Numbered from the stretch's first letter, positions 43,588 to 52,032 are shown. The stretch: DNA of 64,000 bases from 0-14-0-80-60-11 sp049322355 (GCA_049322355.1 JBMORG010000029.1:1-64000), one strand, 5' to 3'. Notes: generated by a model not told the origin, from the sequence alone. Program-made: numbers and translations.

Positions 43588-43627
43588 TGCTGGGGTATGC
43601 TCACCCGTATCTATTGGGCCTTAAAAT

Positions 43628-43720
43628 TCCCTCCCCCTTGATGGGGGAGGGTTAGGGTGGGGTGGCGGGGTCTTGCAATTCTCCCTCCCCCTAACCCCTT
43701 CCCACCAGGGGAGGGGAAAA
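43628..43720. repeat. Palindromic G/C-tract element, copy C
   Basis: CCCTCCCCCTTGATGGGGGAGGG at the left and CCCTCCCCCTAACCCCTTCCCACCAGGGGAGGGG at the right (quoted here as CCCTCCCC... and ...GGGGAGGGG arms) flank a GC-rich centre. It belongs to the same family as copies at 26953, 45802 and 51911. Confidence 0.6.
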
Positions 43721-43909
43721 TACCTGGATAATGATGGTATACTCCTATCATATGTGGTTCTTGGGCAAGTGATGCTGTAAAGTAGAGCTACAAGAGAAAA
43801 GACTAGGAACAAAGGATAAGCCGGCCAGAGGGAATCTGGCACCCCATGGCCTTCTCCGGCGTTAGCTGAAGAATCCCATGGAACCTTACATAATCAGGTC
43901 GAGAATTTT

Positions 43910-43957
43910 AAGGCCTGCCGGGTGGAGTCTGTCAGCCCGGCGGGCCTTTGTCTTTAG
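43910..43957 (+). terminator. Strong intrinsic terminator just before permease copy 2
   Basis: AAGGCCTGCCGGG pairs with CCCGGCGGGCCTT (13 bp with one wobble), followed by TTTGTCTTT. It lies only about 40 bases upstream of the next gene's start and about 320 bases after the previous gene, so it could be an attenuator in the leader of copy 2. Confidence 0.7.
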
Positions 43958-43998
43958 TCGGCATAAACTGAAAATACGAATAATCTGGAGGAATAATA

Positions 43999-45732
43999 AT
44001 GACTTGGCAAAAAAACCTGGCAGTCCCGGTTTTGATGGCATTTTTCCTCGCGGCTTTCGCTTGGCCTTGGGAGGCTCTTGCGGCCCAGGGGGAGGCAGGG
44101 GACCAGCTGACGGTTTCCGGAGTCATTGAAGACGCCCAGGGGAAAGGCGTCAAGGAAGTGGAGATCGAGGTGCTGGTAAACGGCAAGCATGTCAGTTCCG
44201 CCGAAGACGAATACCTGGAAACCGGGAGCAAGGGCGGCTTTATCGGGCGTTACCGGCTGCCCCAGGGCGCCCTACCGGACGCAAAGGTGCAGGTGCGGGC
44301 AGCGAAACCCAGTTGGCAGGCCCTGGATTCCGAGCCCCTCCAGGTTCTGGACGCAGGCACGGACAAGGCCGGCAACCGCCTCTTCCAGGCCCAAACCACC
44401 CTGACCCTGAAGCGGCAAATCACTCCGGCCTTCTGGATCGCGGCCGTGGTTCTCCTTTTAGTCTACATCCTCATCGCGGCTGAGGTGATGCACCGCACCC
44501 TGGCGGCCTTTTTGGGAGGAGCGTTTATTCTGTTCATCTCCTACACCGCCGGCACCTTCGATAAAAATTACTTTATCCTCTCGTTCCACGATGCCATGCG
44601 GGCCATAGACCTGAACGTGATCTTCCTCCTCATGGGCATGATGATTATAGTGGGGGTCTTGAAGAAAACCGGCCTTTTCCAGTGGCTGGCCTATAAGTCT
44701 TATGCCTTGGCCCGTGGTAACATTTTTGTCCTGTCCTTCATCCTCCAGGTAGTGACGGCGGTGTGCTCCGCGTTTTTAGACAACGTCACCACCATGCTGC
44801 TGTTGATCCCGGTGACCATTGAAATTGCCGTGACCTTGAAGATCAATCCCCTGACCCTGCTCATCCCCGAGGTCTTTGCCTCCAACGTGGGCGGCACCGC
44901 CACCCTCATCGGGGACCCGCCCAACATCCTCATCGGCTCCTATGCCAAGCTAACCTTCTCTCAATTCGTTATCAATCTTGCCTTGGTTTGCACCGTCTGT
45001 CTCATCCTCACCTCGCTTTGGTACCTCTGGTGGTATAAGAAAGGCTACCTCAAAGCCGAAGTGAAGGACGTGGACCGCACCATTGCCTATTTGAAAGAAG
45101 AGTACAGGATCACCAACAAGAAGCTGACGGTCATGGGATTGGGGATTTTGGCTTTCGTCATCTTTCTGTTCGTGATCCACGGGGTCCTGCACATGGAGCC
45201 TTCCGTGGCCGCCCTGATCGGCGCCATGGTGCTGCTGGCCGTCTCCCGGGTGGATATCGTGGAGATGCTGGAGCATGAAGTGGAGTGGCCCACCCTGGTC
45301 TTTTTCATGGCCCTGTTCATGGTCATTGCCGGGGCGGAAGAAACCGGTCTCATCCAGGTCATTGCCGAATGGGTGAAGGATGTCTCCCGGGGCAATCTGA
45401 CGGTGGCCATAATTCTGGTCCTCTGGGTTTCAGCCATCGCCTCGGCCTTTATCGACAACATCCCCTTCACCGCCACCATGCTGCCCATCATCGCCTTCCT
45501 GAACCAGACCATCCCCGGCGCGGAAAGCGGGGTGCTCTGGTGGTCACTGGCCCTGGGGGCCTGTCTGGGCGGCAACGGCACCATGATCGGGGCCAGCGCC
45601 AACGTGGTTACCGTGGGCCTGGCGGAAAAGGCGGGCTACCATATCTCCTTCTTATACTATATGAAAGCCTGTTGGTGGCCCATGATGATCACCGTTGCCA
45701 TTGCCATGGGTTACCTGTTGATTGCTTATTGA
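43999..45732 (+). CDS. ArsB/NhaD-type permease with exported N-terminal domain (copy 2)
   Basis: A 577-residue paralogue of the preceding permease: signal peptide (about 1-30, ending WEALAAQG), exported beta domain (about 35-140; LTVSGVIEDAQGKGVKEVEIEVLVNG) and ion-transporter-type permease with VFASNVGGTATLIGDPPNILIGS and IDNIPFTATMLPIIAFLNQT. GGAGG lies 7 bases before the ATG. Over the last 130 codons the two genes are almost identical in DNA while their 5' halves differ clearly, suggesting recent gene conversion. Substrate unknown. Confidence 0.83.
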   Translation: MTWQKNLAVPVLMAFFLAAFAWPWEALAAQGEAGDQLTVSGVIEDAQGKGVKEVEIEVLVNGKHVSSAEDEYLETGSKGGFIGRYRLPQGALPDAKVQVRAAKPSWQALDSEPLQVLDAGTDKAGNRLFQAQTTLTLKRQITPAFWIAAVVLLLVYILIAAEVMHRTLAAFLGGAFILFISYTAGTFDKNYFILSFHDAMRAIDLNVIFLLMGMMIIVGVLKKTGLFQWLAYKSYALARGNIFVLSFILQVVTAVCSAFLDNVTTMLLLIPVTIEIAVTLKINPLTLLIPEVFASNVGGTATLIGDPPNILIGSYAKLTFSQFVINLALVCTVCLILTSLWYLWWYKKGYLKAEVKDVDRTIAYLKEEYRITNKKLTVMGLGILAFVIFLFVIHGVLHMEPSVAALIGAMVLLAVSRVDIVEMLEHEVEWPTLVFFMALFMVIAGAEETGLIQVIAEWVKDVSRGNLTVAIILVLWVSAIASAFIDNIPFTATMLPIIAFLNQTIPGAESGVLWWSLALGACLGGNGTMIGASANVVTVGLAEKAGYHISFLYYMKACWWPMMITVAIAMGYLLIAY

Positions 45733-45801
45733 TCTGCGATTTATCCTCAAGGGGCGGACCTAGTGTGGCGTCCCAGATATACGATACATAAATTCCTGGT
45801 C

Positions 45802-45910
45802 TTTTTCCCTCCCCCTTGATGGGGGAGGGTTAGGGAGGGGGTGAAATAATTGGCTAATTTCATTTTATTATTCCCCCTCCCCAACCCCCTCCCACCAGGG
45901 GAGGGTGAGT
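45802..45910. repeat. Palindromic G/C-tract element, copy D
   Basis: Left arm TCCCTCCCCCTTGATGGGGG and right arm CCACCAGGGGAGGG enclose an AT-rich centre (TTGGCTAATTTCATTTTATT). It lies just downstream of permease copy 2 and is of the same family as the copies at 26953, 43628 and 51911. Confidence 0.6.
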
Positions 45911-46053
45911 TTAAAGGGCCTGGATTTTGAAGCATATTTGCGGGACACTAGGTATCCGCCCTTTTAAGGCTCACACGCAGGTGCGCCCCCACATTTTCAC
46001 CACCATCGTCCCCCACCATCGTCCCCAATACTTGACCGGAGCAATAGAACCGG

Positions 46054-46085
46054 ATATCCTTCAATGAATTATTATTGAAGGATAT
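46054..46085 (+). promoter_or_regulatory. Hairpin overlapping the ribosome binding region of kdpD
   Basis: A perfect 12-bp inverted repeat, ATATCCTTCAAT/ATTGAAGGATAT, with an 8-base loop. Its 3' arm holds GAAGG, the only candidate ribosome binding sequence (13 bases before the ATG at 46095). It could be an operator or an RNA structure that hides the site. Confidence 0.45.
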
Positions 46086-46094
46086 TAAAAACAT

Positions 46095-48134
46095 ATGGAA
46101 CCGGACCCGGCCGTAGAGGTCTCATTGCTGCCAGAGGAAAAGTCGCGACTTGCCAGCCGGGAACGTTTGCTTGTCTGCCTCGACCCCAGCCCTTTTTCCA
46201 TCCCGTTGATTCGAGCCACCCAACGCCTGGCCGACGCCCAAGGGGCCAAATGGTTTGCCCTGTATGTGGAGACCCCCTCTCATGACCGGCTTTCCCCGGA
46301 AGCCCAGGAGCAAGTGGGCCAGGCTCTTTATCTGGCCTCGAAGCTGGGAGGCCAGGCGGTTAAGGTTTCCGGCTTTCGAATCGGCGATGAGATCCTGGCC
46401 TTTGCCCGGGAAAACCAGGTCAACAAAATTCTGGTGGGCAAGCCCTATGAGAGGCGCTGGCGCCGGTTTCTGGGAATATCCCTGGTGGATCACCTGGTCT
46501 GGCATTGCGGCCCCATCGATATCTTTGTCATCTCCGGAGAAGGGGAAGAGGCCCTTCCCGAGAAACCCAAGACCGCCAAGGCCAGACGGCGCTTCTGGGA
46601 ATACCTCTTGGCGGCTGGCGGTGTCGGGCTCTGCACTGGCCTGGGCTTTATTCTTTCTCCTTACCTGGTCCTCACCAATCTGGCCATGATCTATCTACTC
46701 ACCGTGGTGATTATTTCCTGCTTCCTGTCCCGGGGTCCGGCCATTTTTTCCTCATTGTTCAGTGTGTCTGCTTTTGCCTTCTTTTTTGTACCGGAGTATT
46801 ACTCGTTTGCGGTGGCCAGCACCGAATACGCCATCACCCTGGCAGTCATGCTCCTGGTTAGTCTCTTGGTCAGCGGCTTGACGACCCGGGTAAGGCACCA
46901 GGCCAGGGTTTCTCGCCAGCAGGAGCGGCAGACCGCGGCCCTTTATGAAATGAGCCAAAACCTGGCGGCCATCGAGAGCCTGGAGGAACTTCTGAGGGTG
47001 GCGGCAGAGCAAATCTCCATGATATTTGACAGCCGGGTAACCATCTTGATGCCGGATTCCGGGGAAAAGTTGCACATTCGGGCGGGACACCAGTTTTCCG
47101 AGGAAGATGTCCGGGAGGAAATGGTGGCTAAATGGGTCTTCCGCCACGGGCACCTGGCGGGCGCCGGTACCGATACCCTCCCGGCCGTTAAAGGGATTTA
47201 TTTGCCGCTGATCGCTTCCCAACACGTCATCGGGGTTTTGAGGCTGGAAGCCACTCATCCTGACCGCATTGTGGAGGCTGACTCTCTACGTTTGCTGGAG
47301 GCTTTGGGGACCCAAGTGGCCTTGGCCATCGAACGGGAGGACCTTTCCCATCAGGCGCAACTGGCCCGGTTTCAGATCGAAGCCGAGCAGATGCGCAATG
47401 CTTTGCTCAGTTCAGTATCCCACGACCTCCGCACTCCCCTGACCGTCATCGCCGGTTCCGCCAGCAGCCTGCTGGAAGGGGAGAAAAACCTGGATGCAGG
47501 AACTAAACACGAGTTGGCTCAATCGATTTATGAAGAGGCCCGCAGACTTGACCGGCTGGTGTATAACCTTTTGGAAATGAGCCGCCTGCAAGCCGGCGAG
47601 GCCCGGCTCAATAAGGAATGGTATGTCCTGGAAGAAGTAATCGGTAGCTCCCTGACCCAACTGGACGCGCAGTTGCATGATCATCCTGTGAGCATCATCC
47701 TACCCACCGACCTGCCCCTGGTGCAGATCGACGCCCTGCTTATGGAACGGGTGGTGATTAATCTTCTGGAAAATGCCATGAAGTACACGCCCCCGGGGAC
47801 GCCCCTGGAAATTTCCGGCAGCATTCAGGATAAAGAGATTTTGGTGGCTGTGGCGGATTGTGGTGTTGGTCTACCTCCGGGGCAGGAGGAGCGCATCTTT
47901 GAAAAGTTTTACCAGGTGGCCCCCGGAAGCGCCCGGGGGGCTGGCCTGGGCCTCACCATCTGCCGCAGCATCATCGAAGCCCACGGCGGCCGTATTTGGG
48001 CGGCCAACCGCCCGGACGGCGGCGCGATTTTCAGCTTCACCATCCCGTTGGTGGAAGGGGCGCCCATTTTGGATAAGACTATTCCCGAGATGGAGAAAAA
48101 TCATACTGATGAACCCCAGCATCCTGCTCATTGA
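46095..48134 (+). CDS. kdpD: KdpD-like sensor kinase lacking the N-terminal KdpD domain
   Basis: A 679-residue kinase: a universal-stress-protein domain (about 20-150; LLVCLDPSPFSIPLIRATQRLA), four membrane helices of the DUF4118 type (about 175-275), a GAF domain (about 290-420), HisKA with H in SSVSHDLRTPLTVIAGS (about 440), and HATPase (NLLENAMKYTPPG, GAGLGLTICRSII). The family's usual 200-residue N-terminal P-loop KdpD domain is missing. Its stop overlaps the response regulator gene by 26 bases. No kdpFABC genes are in the window. It may sense potassium or ionic strength, or respond to other signals. Confidence 0.85.
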   Translation: MEPDPAVEVSLLPEEKSRLASRERLLVCLDPSPFSIPLIRATQRLADAQGAKWFALYVETPSHDRLSPEAQEQVGQALYLASKLGGQAVKVSGFRIGDEILAFARENQVNKILVGKPYERRWRRFLGISLVDHLVWHCGPIDIFVISGEGEEALPEKPKTAKARRRFWEYLLAAGGVGLCTGLGFILSPYLVLTNLAMIYLLTVVIISCFLSRGPAIFSSLFSVSAFAFFFVPEYYSFAVASTEYAITLAVMLLVSLLVSGLTTRVRHQARVSRQQERQTAALYEMSQNLAAIESLEELLRVAAEQISMIFDSRVTILMPDSGEKLHIRAGHQFSEEDVREEMVAKWVFRHGHLAGAGTDTLPAVKGIYLPLIASQHVIGVLRLEATHPDRIVEADSLRLLEALGTQVALAIEREDLSHQAQLARFQIEAEQMRNALLSSVSHDLRTPLTVIAGSASSLLEGEKNLDAGTKHELAQSIYEEARRLDRLVYNLLEMSRLQAGEARLNKEWYVLEEVIGSSLTQLDAQLHDHPVSIILPTDLPLVQIDALLMERVVINLLENAMKYTPPGTPLEISGSIQDKEILVAVADCGVGLPPGQEERIFEKFYQVAPGSARGAGLGLTICRSIIEAHGGRIWAANRPDGGAIFSFTIPLVEGAPILDKTIPEMEKNHTDEPQHPAH

Positions 48135-48801
48135 AGACGATGCCCAGATTCGCCGGTTCCTGCGGGCTAGCTTGGTTACTCAGGGATATGAACTGATTGA
48201 AGCCGAAACGGGAAAAGAGGGCCTGGCCCTGGCGGCTTCACGAGTTCCCGATGTGGTCCTGCTGGATTTGGGTCTGCCGGATATGGAGGGTCTGGAAGTG
48301 ATTAAGCAGTTGCGGACCTGGTCCAGCGTCCCCATCATCGTCCTCTCCGCCCGGGGCCAGGAGCGCGACAAAGTCGCCAATCTGGATGCCGGGGCGGATG
48401 ATTACCTCACCAAGCCTTTCGGAGTAGGAGAGCTGTTGGCCAGAATGCGGGTGGCCCTGCGCAAGTCTTCGGCGGCTGAGGACAGCAAGCCGGAAGCTAC
48501 GTATACTCTTGGCGAAATCAGGGTGGATTTTGAGCGGCGCCTGGTTTTTCGGGGCCAAGAGGAAGTTCACCTTACCCCCATCGAATACAAACTTCTGTCG
48601 GTCCTCATCAAGCATCGGGGCAAAGTGGTGACTCACCGGCAATTATTGAAAGAAGTCTGGGGCCCTTCATATACCGAGCAAAACCCTTACCTGCGCATAT
48701 TTATTCTTAATCTCCGCCGTAAGCTGGAAGCTGACCCCACCCGACCCCAATATTTGTTGACGGAACCAGGGGTGGGGTACCGCCTGTGGGATTCACCCTA
48801 A
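48109..48801 (+). CDS. kdpE: KdpE-like OmpR-family response regulator
   Basis: A 230-residue regulator: receiver domain (about 1-120; LLIEDDAQI acidic pair, phospho-Asp in VVLLDLGLPDMEG near 52, Lys in LTKPFGVGEL near 101) and a winged-helix DNA-binding domain (about 130-228; LTPIEYKLLSVLIKHRGKVVTHRQLL, YLRIFILNLRRKLE). It overlaps the kinase gene by 26 bases and is its obvious partner. It starts with ATG at 48109. Targets are unknown; the adjacent tandem permeases upstream or distant kdp genes are possible. Confidence 0.88.
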   Translation: MNPSILLIEDDAQIRRFLRASLVTQGYELIEAETGKEGLALAASRVPDVVLLDLGLPDMEGLEVIKQLRTWSSVPIIVLSARGQERDKVANLDAGADDYLTKPFGVGELLARMRVALRKSSAAEDSKPEATYTLGEIRVDFERRLVFRGQEEVHLTPIEYKLLSVLIKHRGKVVTHRQLLKEVWGPSYTEQNPYLRIFILNLRRKLEADPTRPQYLLTEPGVGYRLWDSP

Positions 48802-48808
48802 ATGTCTG

Positions 48809-48875
48809 GCGCCGAATGGCGGCGGCCCGAACTGGGCATCGATAAAAACACTCTGGCCGCAAAAACAAGCACGTC
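48809..48875 (+). pseudogene. Remnant of a sigma-54 activator C-terminus
   Basis: The stretch reads WRRPELGIDKNTLAAK in one frame, close to the Fis-type helix of the ORP activator (WRRLATARELGIDKNTLRRK). The nucleotides share CTGGGCATCGATAAAAA and flanks with that gene. The rest of the gene is absent and the frame drifts, so this is a small decayed fragment after kdpE. Confidence 0.6.
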
Positions 48876-49124
48876 CGGGCCTCAGGCCACCAAAGGCATC
48901 AAGGCGTTTCTCGCCAACCGGGTACTTTGCGGGAGGCCGTATTAAGTTTAAAAGGGGAAGCAATTTTTCCGGCTGCGGTCTCGAATGTCCCCATGACCCA
49001 TTAAGACAGGTCAGCTTAACTTATCTTTACGCACTGTAGGCGGAGGTGGCAGGGGATTAAGGAAGCGGGAAGCTGAATACCAGGAATTACTTTACCCCCG
49101 TGAAAAATATAAGCATCTCCGGCT
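48876..49124. other. Intergenic region, nothing recognised
   Basis: Together with the remnant before it, the gap from kdpE to the GNAT gene is 323 bases. No further gene, repeat or hairpin of note was found. Confidence 0.5.
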
Positions 49125-49589
49125 TCATTCCAGACTTAATTTCATCATATAAAAACTTTCATCTACGTCGTTATCGTTAAAATTCATAGAAACCACTTGC
49201 AACACTTTGAATCCGAATTTTTCATAAAGTTTGATAGCACCTGTCTTTACGATATCAACGCTTAATTCTATTTCTCTAACGCCTAAGGCCTTCAGCCTAT
49301 CTAAAGCTTCTCCGAGTAATATTTTGGCGATTCCTTTTCCTCGATGAGATGGATTAACGGCGATTCTCACTATTATCCCTTTGTTAACAAGTTGACAGTA
49401 ACACGCTATGACAAATCCAACAATCTCCTTTTCTTCCAATAATAGAAAGATGTCATTTAAAGCTGCCTTAAATTGGTCACAACCCCATTGTTGTTCAAAA
49501 GAAGCCTGTTCGATCTTTAGAATGCTATTCAGATCAGCTTCCTGAGCTGGCCTTACAATTCCGGATAAATTAAAAGTTTCAGAAGCCAT
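49125..49589 (-). CDS. GNAT family N-acetyltransferase
   Basis: A 154-residue acetyltransferase with the acetyl-CoA signature RIAVNPSHRGKGIAKILLGEAL (about 74-95), followed by VREIELSVDIVKTGAIKLYEKFGF, typical of RimI-like enzymes. It transfers acetyl groups from acetyl-CoA to an unknown amine. Its DNA is much richer in A and T than the flanking genes and uses different codons, which suggests acquisition by transfer. The ATG follows GGGGGAG. It lies alone in a gene-poor stretch. Confidence 0.85.
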   Translation of the reverse strand: MASETFNLSGIVRPAQEADLNSILKIEQASFEQQWGCDQFKAALNDIFLLLEEKEIVGFVIACYCQLVNKGIIVRIAVNPSHRGKGIAKILLGEALDRLKALGVREIELSVDIVKTGAIKLYEKFGFKVLQVVSMNFNDNDVDESFYMMKLSLE

Positions 49590-50200
49590 GACGTCTCCCC
49601 CAAAATTTAGTCAGTGAATGTTAATCTCCATCTTTTTAATAGGGGAACAATTTGATGCCTAAATAAAATAATAGGGTGCATTTTGTTCCTATTATTACCC
49701 GAGTTTCCATGCTGCTTTAAACCCCATGCGTCCAGAGCCTGATGGGGAGCCACCCAACTCCTCCTGGCATAATAATTGATTAAACGGCTGTTAAAGGAAA
49801 CCGATAGCGTCGTCGCTTCTGGCAAATTGTAGCACAGCCCAGTAATGCAGAGCAAATTGCGGGCCAAGAAAGCCGGAAATTAAAGGACCTGACCCCCGGA
49901 CTAATGGAAATAATATGCGGGCCACCATGATTCCTAATTGCTGGCAAGGGCCGAACTGCCAGCGAACCGGCAGCCTGAAATCCGGTAGGTATGTAGGATC
50001 ATTAGACCATCGTTTCATTAATAGACGCACCAGCCTTGGCGGGATGCCGGGAGAACAAAATGCCGGAATGGCATAACCTCCTCCCTCTATCCTCCCGGCT
50101 TTCCATCAAGGTTCCAACTTTCTGGGTAAACTGACCATTACCCGGAGTCCCATCCCGGGGCACTGGTAGGTCCAGGATGGGCAGTTTCCGTTAAAAGCTG
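49590..50200. other. Gene-poor region
   Basis: No supportable gene. Two short minus-strand frames (49607-49867 and 49791-50030) overlap each other and have no domain or good ribosome binding site. Confidence 0.5.
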
Positions 50201-50227
50201 CCTTTTTCGGATTTCTACCGAAAAAGG
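50201..50227 (+). promoter_or_regulatory. Leader hairpin before a small membrane protein gene
   Basis: CCTTTTTCGG pairs perfectly with CCGAAAAAGG across a 7-base loop, ending 4 bases before the AGGAGG of the following small gene. It could be a terminator of upstream RNA or a leader structure. Confidence 0.4.
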
Positions 50228-50245
50228 TTCAGGAGGGCAGGAGCG

Positions 50246-50350
50246 ATGCAGAAATCCTCTTTGTACGTCATGGTAATGGTGGCCTTGGGACTCCTGGGAA
50301 CGGTCCTCATCTTCGTGACCCTTTCCATGGGAGGTCGAATTTCTCCATAA
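50246..50350 (+). CDS. Small single-span membrane protein
   Basis: A 34-residue protein (MQKSSLYVMVMVALGLLGTV at its start, ending SMGGRISP) with one strong hydrophobic helix (about 6-27). AGGAGGG and AGGAG both lie within 15 bases upstream of the ATG. I do not recognise it. The good ribosome binding site and helix make it more than a chance frame, but there is no family evidence. Confidence 0.5.
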   Translation: MQKSSLYVMVMVALGLLGTVLIFVTLSMGGRISP

Positions 50351-50578
50351 GATTTGACGAACTTCATGCCAGAGACAATTGAGAAAGCCAGGGAGCCCTT
50401 GGAATTTTTCTTCGTGGAGGTATGGTTATTGGTAAGCGCCGGCCCTATTTGGGGGCGGACGTGCAGGTCCGCCCCCCCAACGTTTGTCGTTCCCAATCAA
50501 AACCCTTCCCAGAACCCACGATATATAGCAATTGCCAAAAGTTTTTTCCTATTCGAGAGCCTCATGAGCCACCTATGA

Positions 50579-50652
50579 TTGTCATTCTGAAGGAGCTAAG
50601 CGACCGAAGAATCTCGAAAAAGCGAGATTCTTCGCTGCGCCCAGAATGACAA
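50579..50652. repeat. Imperfect palindromic element ending in TTGTCATTCTG
   Basis: Terminal arms TTGTCATTCTG and CAGAATGACAA are perfect inverses, and inner arms GAAGAATCTCG and CGAGATTCTTC continue the hairpin around an AAAAA centre. The sequence type (GTCATTCTGA...GAAGAATCTCG) is a common dispersed intergenic repeat in bacteria. Confidence 0.7.
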
Positions 50653-50723
50653 ATCTAACCGGATAAACAGCAACAACTTTCGGCAAACCCTGTAAGTGAG
50701 AAGGCGGTCCATAAACACCAAGT

Positions 50724-51821
50724 TTAAGCCACCATCTTTTCCCTCTCCACTTGGGCCTTTGCTTTCTTCAAGCCGGAATATTGCAGTACTTTCGCCAAGG
50801 CTTCTTTCTTGAAGTTGGGTTTGCTCCTGCGATCGTACTCCTCGATATGTTTTCCCATGGCCTTGGCCATCAGGTTTTCCCCCACCGGGGAGCGGATGAT
50901 CACAGTAGTCCAGCCTTCTTCGGCCCCGATGCCGCCGAAGGAAAGATCGGCGAATTCCGCGGCGTAATCCGAGCAAAAATTACAGGCATGCCTTTTCATG
51001 AAGTCCAGTTTATCCAAGGGGATGAACCGGACTTCCCCGTTGTCCAAGTGGATCATCAGTTCTTCTTTTAGATTGATTTTACGGACCTGCGGCCATTTAA
51101 AATTGCCGAGGTCTTCCAGTCGCCGACGTTCCGGTTCCCCGAACATAAAGTTGCCGGCGCAGAACAGACCGAAGTAATATTTGATGGACTCGGTGGGCAC
51201 GACCCCCATGACTTCCATGCGCCGCAGGGTATTGATCTGACAAGGAGTGCCCACCATGGCCACCCGGCTCAGACTTTTTTTGGTCACCTGTTCCAACTGG
51301 GCGACGGAAGGCGAATACGTGGAATAAACCTCGGAAAAACGTTCCATGCCGTGGGAGGTATCGAAATGAAAACCGGCCGCGGCCAGGAGGTCATCCCGGG
51401 TGAGCGCCAGCCAGGGCTCTCTTTTAAAGGGCCCAGCCTTTTTGGCGACAATGGCGCCGTCAATGTGCCCTTTGTCCAACAGGCCCAGCAACAAGCCGGT
51501 CACCACCCCGCCGTCCGTGGCGTAGCTCCGCACTTCCGGGTCCAGGGAGCGGGCCACCGTGGTGCCCATTATCCGGCCCATGGGTGGGCTCCAGGAGACG
51601 TGTCTTCGGGTTTCTTCTTCGTGATCGGTGATTTCCGGGCAAATGGCATAGCAGATGCCGCATTCGATACACTTGTCCTTGTCTCTATAGCGGGGTCTGC
51701 CGTCTTCATCCATGGCCAGGGCCCCGTAATTGATGGCGGTGCAGAAGGTGACGCAGCCGCCACAGTGGTGACACAGGCCCGGTTCCTGGACCTCTTTGAC
51801 CAGATCGGCAAAGGTTTTCAT
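50724..51821 (-). CDS. FrhB/FdhB-type Fe-S flavoprotein subunit
   Basis: A 365-residue protein of the coenzyme F420 hydrogenase/dehydrogenase beta-subunit family: two N-terminal [4Fe-4S] motifs (CHHCGGCVTFC about 17-27, CIECGICYAIC about 49-59), the FrhB N-domain (YATDGGVVTGLLLGLLDKGHIDGAI) and C-domain (VGTPCQINTLRR; KRHACNFCSDYAAEFADLSFGG). Members use FAD to pass electrons between F420, ferredoxin or other carriers; F420 use here is not shown. The ATG at 51821 follows GGAGGGG. It is the last gene of the NADH/HdrA-like operon, but a repeat element sits in the 211-base gap before it. Confidence 0.87.
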   Translation of the reverse strand: MKTFADLVKEVQEPGLCHHCGGCVTFCTAINYGALAMDEDGRPRYRDKDKCIECGICYAICPEITDHEEETRRHVSWSPPMGRIMGTTVARSLDPEVRSYATDGGVVTGLLLGLLDKGHIDGAIVAKKAGPFKREPWLALTRDDLLAAAGFHFDTSHGMERFSEVYSTYSPSVAQLEQVTKKSLSRVAMVGTPCQINTLRRMEVMGVVPTESIKYYFGLFCAGNFMFGEPERRRLEDLGNFKWPQVRKINLKEELMIHLDNGEVRFIPLDKLDFMKRHACNFCSDYAAEFADLSFGGIGAEEGWTTVIIRSPVGENLMAKAMGKHIEEYDRRSKPNFKKEALAKVLQYSGLKKAKAQVEREKMVA

Positions 51822-51910
51822 AACCCCTCCTCTGGGCCAGTGGAGTCTGGCCCTCGCCTGAAGCGCCCTGGTGCAGCGCCCCAGATACAACCACCTTAAT
51901 TCCTTATCTT

Positions 51911-52015
51911 TTTTCCTCCACCTTGATGGGGGAGGGTTAGGGGTGGGGTGAAAAAAGCTAATGGATTTCGTTTGTCTTTTCCCCCTCCCAACCCCCTCCC
52001 ATTACAGGAGGGGGA
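51911..52015. repeat. Palindromic G/C-tract element, copy E, inside an operon
   Basis: TTCCTCCACCTTGATGGGGG at the left and CCTCCCATTACAGGAGGGGG at the right enclose an AT-rich centre. It belongs to the family of copies at 26953, 43628 and 45802, and it separates the FrhB-type gene from the rest of its operon. Confidence 0.6.
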
Positions 52016-52032
52016 GTCAAGTGGTTCTTTTG

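Noticed and set aside
45988..46030. Short direct repeat CCACCATCGTCCCC occurring twice, considered as a CRISPR-like start
   Set aside because: There are only two adjacent copies with no spacers of regular length. It is a simple tandem duplication.
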